From contig CM060105.1 in assembly GCA_030522415.1 (NCBI GenBank), positions 14,661,277 to 14,725,276 on the forward strand: DNA of 64,000 nt. Reading direction: 5' to 3'. The DNA is from Channallabes apus (taxonomy: Eukaryota > Chordata > Actinopteri > Siluriformes > Clariidae). This document shows, in pieces, positions 61,926 to 64,000 of the stretch (positions are counted from its first letter, which is position 1; the number at the start of each line of letters is the position of its first letter). Position numbers and translations under genes: made by a program. The notes under the pieces were generated by a model. That model was not told the origin of the DNA. It worked only from the letters and a program-made list of their open reading frames with translations, and searched no databases.

Positions 61926-62265
61926 TATATCACTTTACCAAATATCAGTATCGCCTAAACATTCCTCAACGTGGAGAAGTTACAGCTTTACACCTTTAGG
62001 ATGTACAAAAATACTCAATAAATTTCTTTAGTTTTTTTCCTATTTAATTGCACTGTTGCTATAGAAACAATAACGTGTTAGAACTAGCTGCTGTTACAGG
62101 AAGTAATTCGACACCTTCTGACCAATCAGAATTCATCAGCACTGTGGGACAGTATATAATAATATGGGCTGCACGTACAGTATATAGTGATGTTTCACAC
62201 ACCGTCGTTAGTAATTATGTGACGTTTGTAAAGGTGAACGTTTTTTATAAGCCTTATCATTATTA

Positions 62266-62271
62266 TTTATT
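62266..62271 (-). terminator. Candidate pex11b poly(A) signal (AATAAA on minus strand)
   Basis: TTTATT on the plus strand gives AATAAA on the minus strand, about 175 bases after the pex11b stop codon. Confidence 0.45.
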
Positions 62272-62443
62272 ATTATGTCATTCTGGAACGTGCAATGATT
62301 ACCAGCACATGTCTAATTCATATTTTAACACACACACAGTCTTCTTATGCGTTTTGTTTCCTCTGGGAGGTGTGACATCATCAGCACACTCTGCTCTGAT
62401 TGGCCAGTCTGGGATTCTGCGCCAGTCCGGACCCGGCGCCAGG

Positions 62444-63535
62444 TTAGGGCTTGAGTTTGAGCCAGGGGTACAGCACGGTGAGGATGGACAGGACGGACGA
62501 GGTGAGGCCACACGCCCCCACGAATCCCGGCCCGGTGGGATAGAGGTCCAGCTTGTCCAGCGGGATGAAGAGATCACACAGGTTCTTGAGTGTGTCCAGC
62601 AGGAGCGGGGGGTTGCAGCGGAGGACAGCAGCGAGCAGACGCAGCTGCTGCTGGAGCCTGGCCGTGACCATGGACGTGCAGGAGGATGCGGCGGAGGGGG
62701 GTAGCTCGCCGTTCTCTACGGCGCCCGAGAGGTGGGCTTTGGCTGACGTGCTGCGGCGCTCGCGCTCCATCAAACCGTAGATCTCGTACAGGTCGCGGGT
62801 CAGGTTCAAGATCAGCGAGAACAGGTAATACCTACAAAGAAAGAGAGCGAGTGAGTGAAGAGAAGAAAAGAGGAAAAAAAAGGCAAGAGGAGAGAAGTAA
62901 AGTGATCCGACCTGAACGAGCGCTGGCTCCACTTGTTCTGGTCGAGGCGAGGCAGCAGCCCCGTCTTTCCGGCCCACAGGAGGTTATCGCAGGCGAAGTA
63001 CATGGCTCTGTTCAGATGCGAGACGGTGATGCAGAGACGCAGCACGCAGTCCGAGAGGTGAACCGCGCGCTTCGCTGCCTCCAGGGACTCGGCCGAGTTC
63101 CCTAACCGCATCACTGAACACACGGCAACAAACAAACTTTTTAAACACTGGGGAAAAAAAGGATTCGAAAGTAACAGGGGGTTAGACAGGAAGGTGGTGT
63201 GTTTGGCACTAGAGAAGGATGTTTGAAAGGAAAGACGTTCAGAGGGATGTAAGTTCTAAATTAAATTGTTACTGGAAATAATGATGAGAGACAGGAGGAC
63301 ATGAGTATGTCAAAGCGAGTATGTGAGCATCGGAGACGAGAGGACATGAGTATCTGAAGATGGAGGTCACGAGGATATGAGTATGTGGGTTTGTAAAGAT
63401 AGGTGACGTGAGGACATACGTTTCCTGCTGAGACTCAGATGAGCTTCCAGCTGCTTGACGGTTGTTAAAAGCTGAGCTGCGGCTCCTCCTTTCTGCAGTG
63501 TGTATCCGAGCAGAGTGCAGGCATACTGTGCAGCC
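62444..63535 (-). CDS. pex11b: Peroxisomal biogenesis factor 11 beta (partial, 5' exon outside window)
   Basis: Minus-strand exons 63535-63420, 63113-62912 and 62831-62444 (stop TAA 62446-62444) join in frame and give about 235 residues; human PEX11B has 259. Strong matches are [92 protein letters not shown] and the end [12 protein letters not shown]. The N-terminal part forms the amphipathic helices that bind and bend the peroxisomal membrane. A hydrophobic segment ([20 protein letters not shown]) close to the C-terminus is the conserved membrane anchor. PEX11B elongates peroxisomes before fission. The first visible exon starts in a split Arg codon, so the exon with the ATG (about 19 residues in mammals) must lie to the right of 63535; none was found up to 64000. 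The donor after SFR (GTCGGA) is weaker than usual. No lesion is seen. Confidence 0.95.
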
Positions 63536-63566
63536 CTGTGGGTACACACACACACACACACACACA

Positions 63567-64000
63567 GAGACAACTGATGAGGAAGTAAATGTTACTCAGT
63601 AGCCTTATCAGTTGTAGGCGAGAGTAATCTTAGAGCTGTACAGGACTGAGAGAGGACTCTGATCTAGTGGTCATGTTTTATTAAACTTATTGACTGAAGA
63701 AATGAGTCCTGGTAGATCAAACTACAGCAGTGTGTAGGGATTAGGGAGCAGAGAGAGTGAATAGGGAACGGGGAGTGTGGATTAAGTAATAGGGATTAGG
63801 GAGTAGAGAGTATAGAATAGGAAGTGGAAAAGGGATCAGGGATTAAGGAGTAGGGAACCCTTCAGACCCAGGGGTGTTGTATTGTACCCTAGTCCTGGTC
63901 ACTGTTTAGTGCACTTTCTATCCTCTTATGAGTGTCCCTACATCTACCGCGTGCGATTTGATTTAAACCTCGTGATGTACGTTAGAGACACCGATGTACG
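63567..64000 (-). other. Part of pex11b intron 1, no exon seen
   Basis: No ATG-containing exon matching the PEX11B N-terminus is visible on the minus strand. The rest is GGGATTAGGGAGTAG-like low-complexity sequence at about 63735-63860. Confidence 0.5.

Noticed and set aside
62048..62704. 218-codon plus-strand open frame and neighbours at 62553-63105
   Set aside because: They lie antisense to pex11b exons, which match the protein family clearly.

Overview
The window is vertebrate nuclear DNA and almost certainly comes from a teleost fish. It is AT-rich and full of CA/TG, TA, ATCT and GAGT microsatellites. It also carries many copies of a tRNA-headed SINE with an AATG-type tail and Tc1/mariner-type transposons, all typical of fish. 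The few real genes have small exons, GT-AG introns and vertebrate-only families. The species cannot be named from the sequence; an otophysan such as a catfish is a guess from the SINE type.

Genes. Four protein-coding genes can be supported. (1) A three-exon S100 protein of the S100A13/A14 type (14433-18283, + strand, 104 aa). It ends in a C-L-L-L CaaX-like box, and its second EF-hand has lost its calcium ligands. (2) thap7 (24514-27221, + strand, four coding exons, about 562 aa): a C2CH THAP zinc finger, an HCF-1-binding EHSY motif, a coiled coil and a long fish-type linker. (3) A Ras-like small GTPase closest to RERGL (32335-34031, + strand, four exons, 220 aa), with a good TATA promoter and a degenerate G3 motif. 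(4) The 3' three exons of pex11b, peroxisomal biogenesis factor 11 beta (62444-63535, - strand); its first coding exon lies beyond the right edge. The genes have unrelated jobs: calcium-type signalling, transcription, small-GTPase signalling and peroxisome division. They do not form a pathway. S100A and PEX11B genes also both lie in human 1q21, so part of this neighbourhood may be ancient.

Layout. 1-14 kb: repeats only, including a GAGT tandem array of about 800 bp, a 17-bp-arm hairpin, young and old SINEs (one truncated copy nested in another) and a SINE-like fragment joined to a segment resembling ruminant Bov-A/RTE-derived SINE sequence. 14-18.3 kb: S100 gene. 18.6-21 kb: a MITE, a dead mariner and an antisense Tc1 relic. 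22-27.3 kb: thap7 with a likely upstream promoter and 5' UTR exon; its first intron holds a DNA transposon split by two SINEs. 28-32 kb: old repeats. 32.2-34.9 kb: RERGL-like gene. 35-62 kb: no recognisable gene. It holds a nearly full-length Tc1 element with long terminal inverted repeats (38725-40337), mosaic Tc1 relics, two young SINEs, a 29/24-bp minisatellite (51.8-52.1 kb), and two AT-rich stretches that might be conserved non-coding elements (about 54.0 and 55.9 kb). 62.4-63.5 kb: pex11b.

No CRISPR array, operon or prokaryotic system is present. The most unusual observations are the CaaX-like end of the S100 protein, the SINE/Bov-A-like junction near 6.2 kb, and the catalytically degenerate small GTPase.
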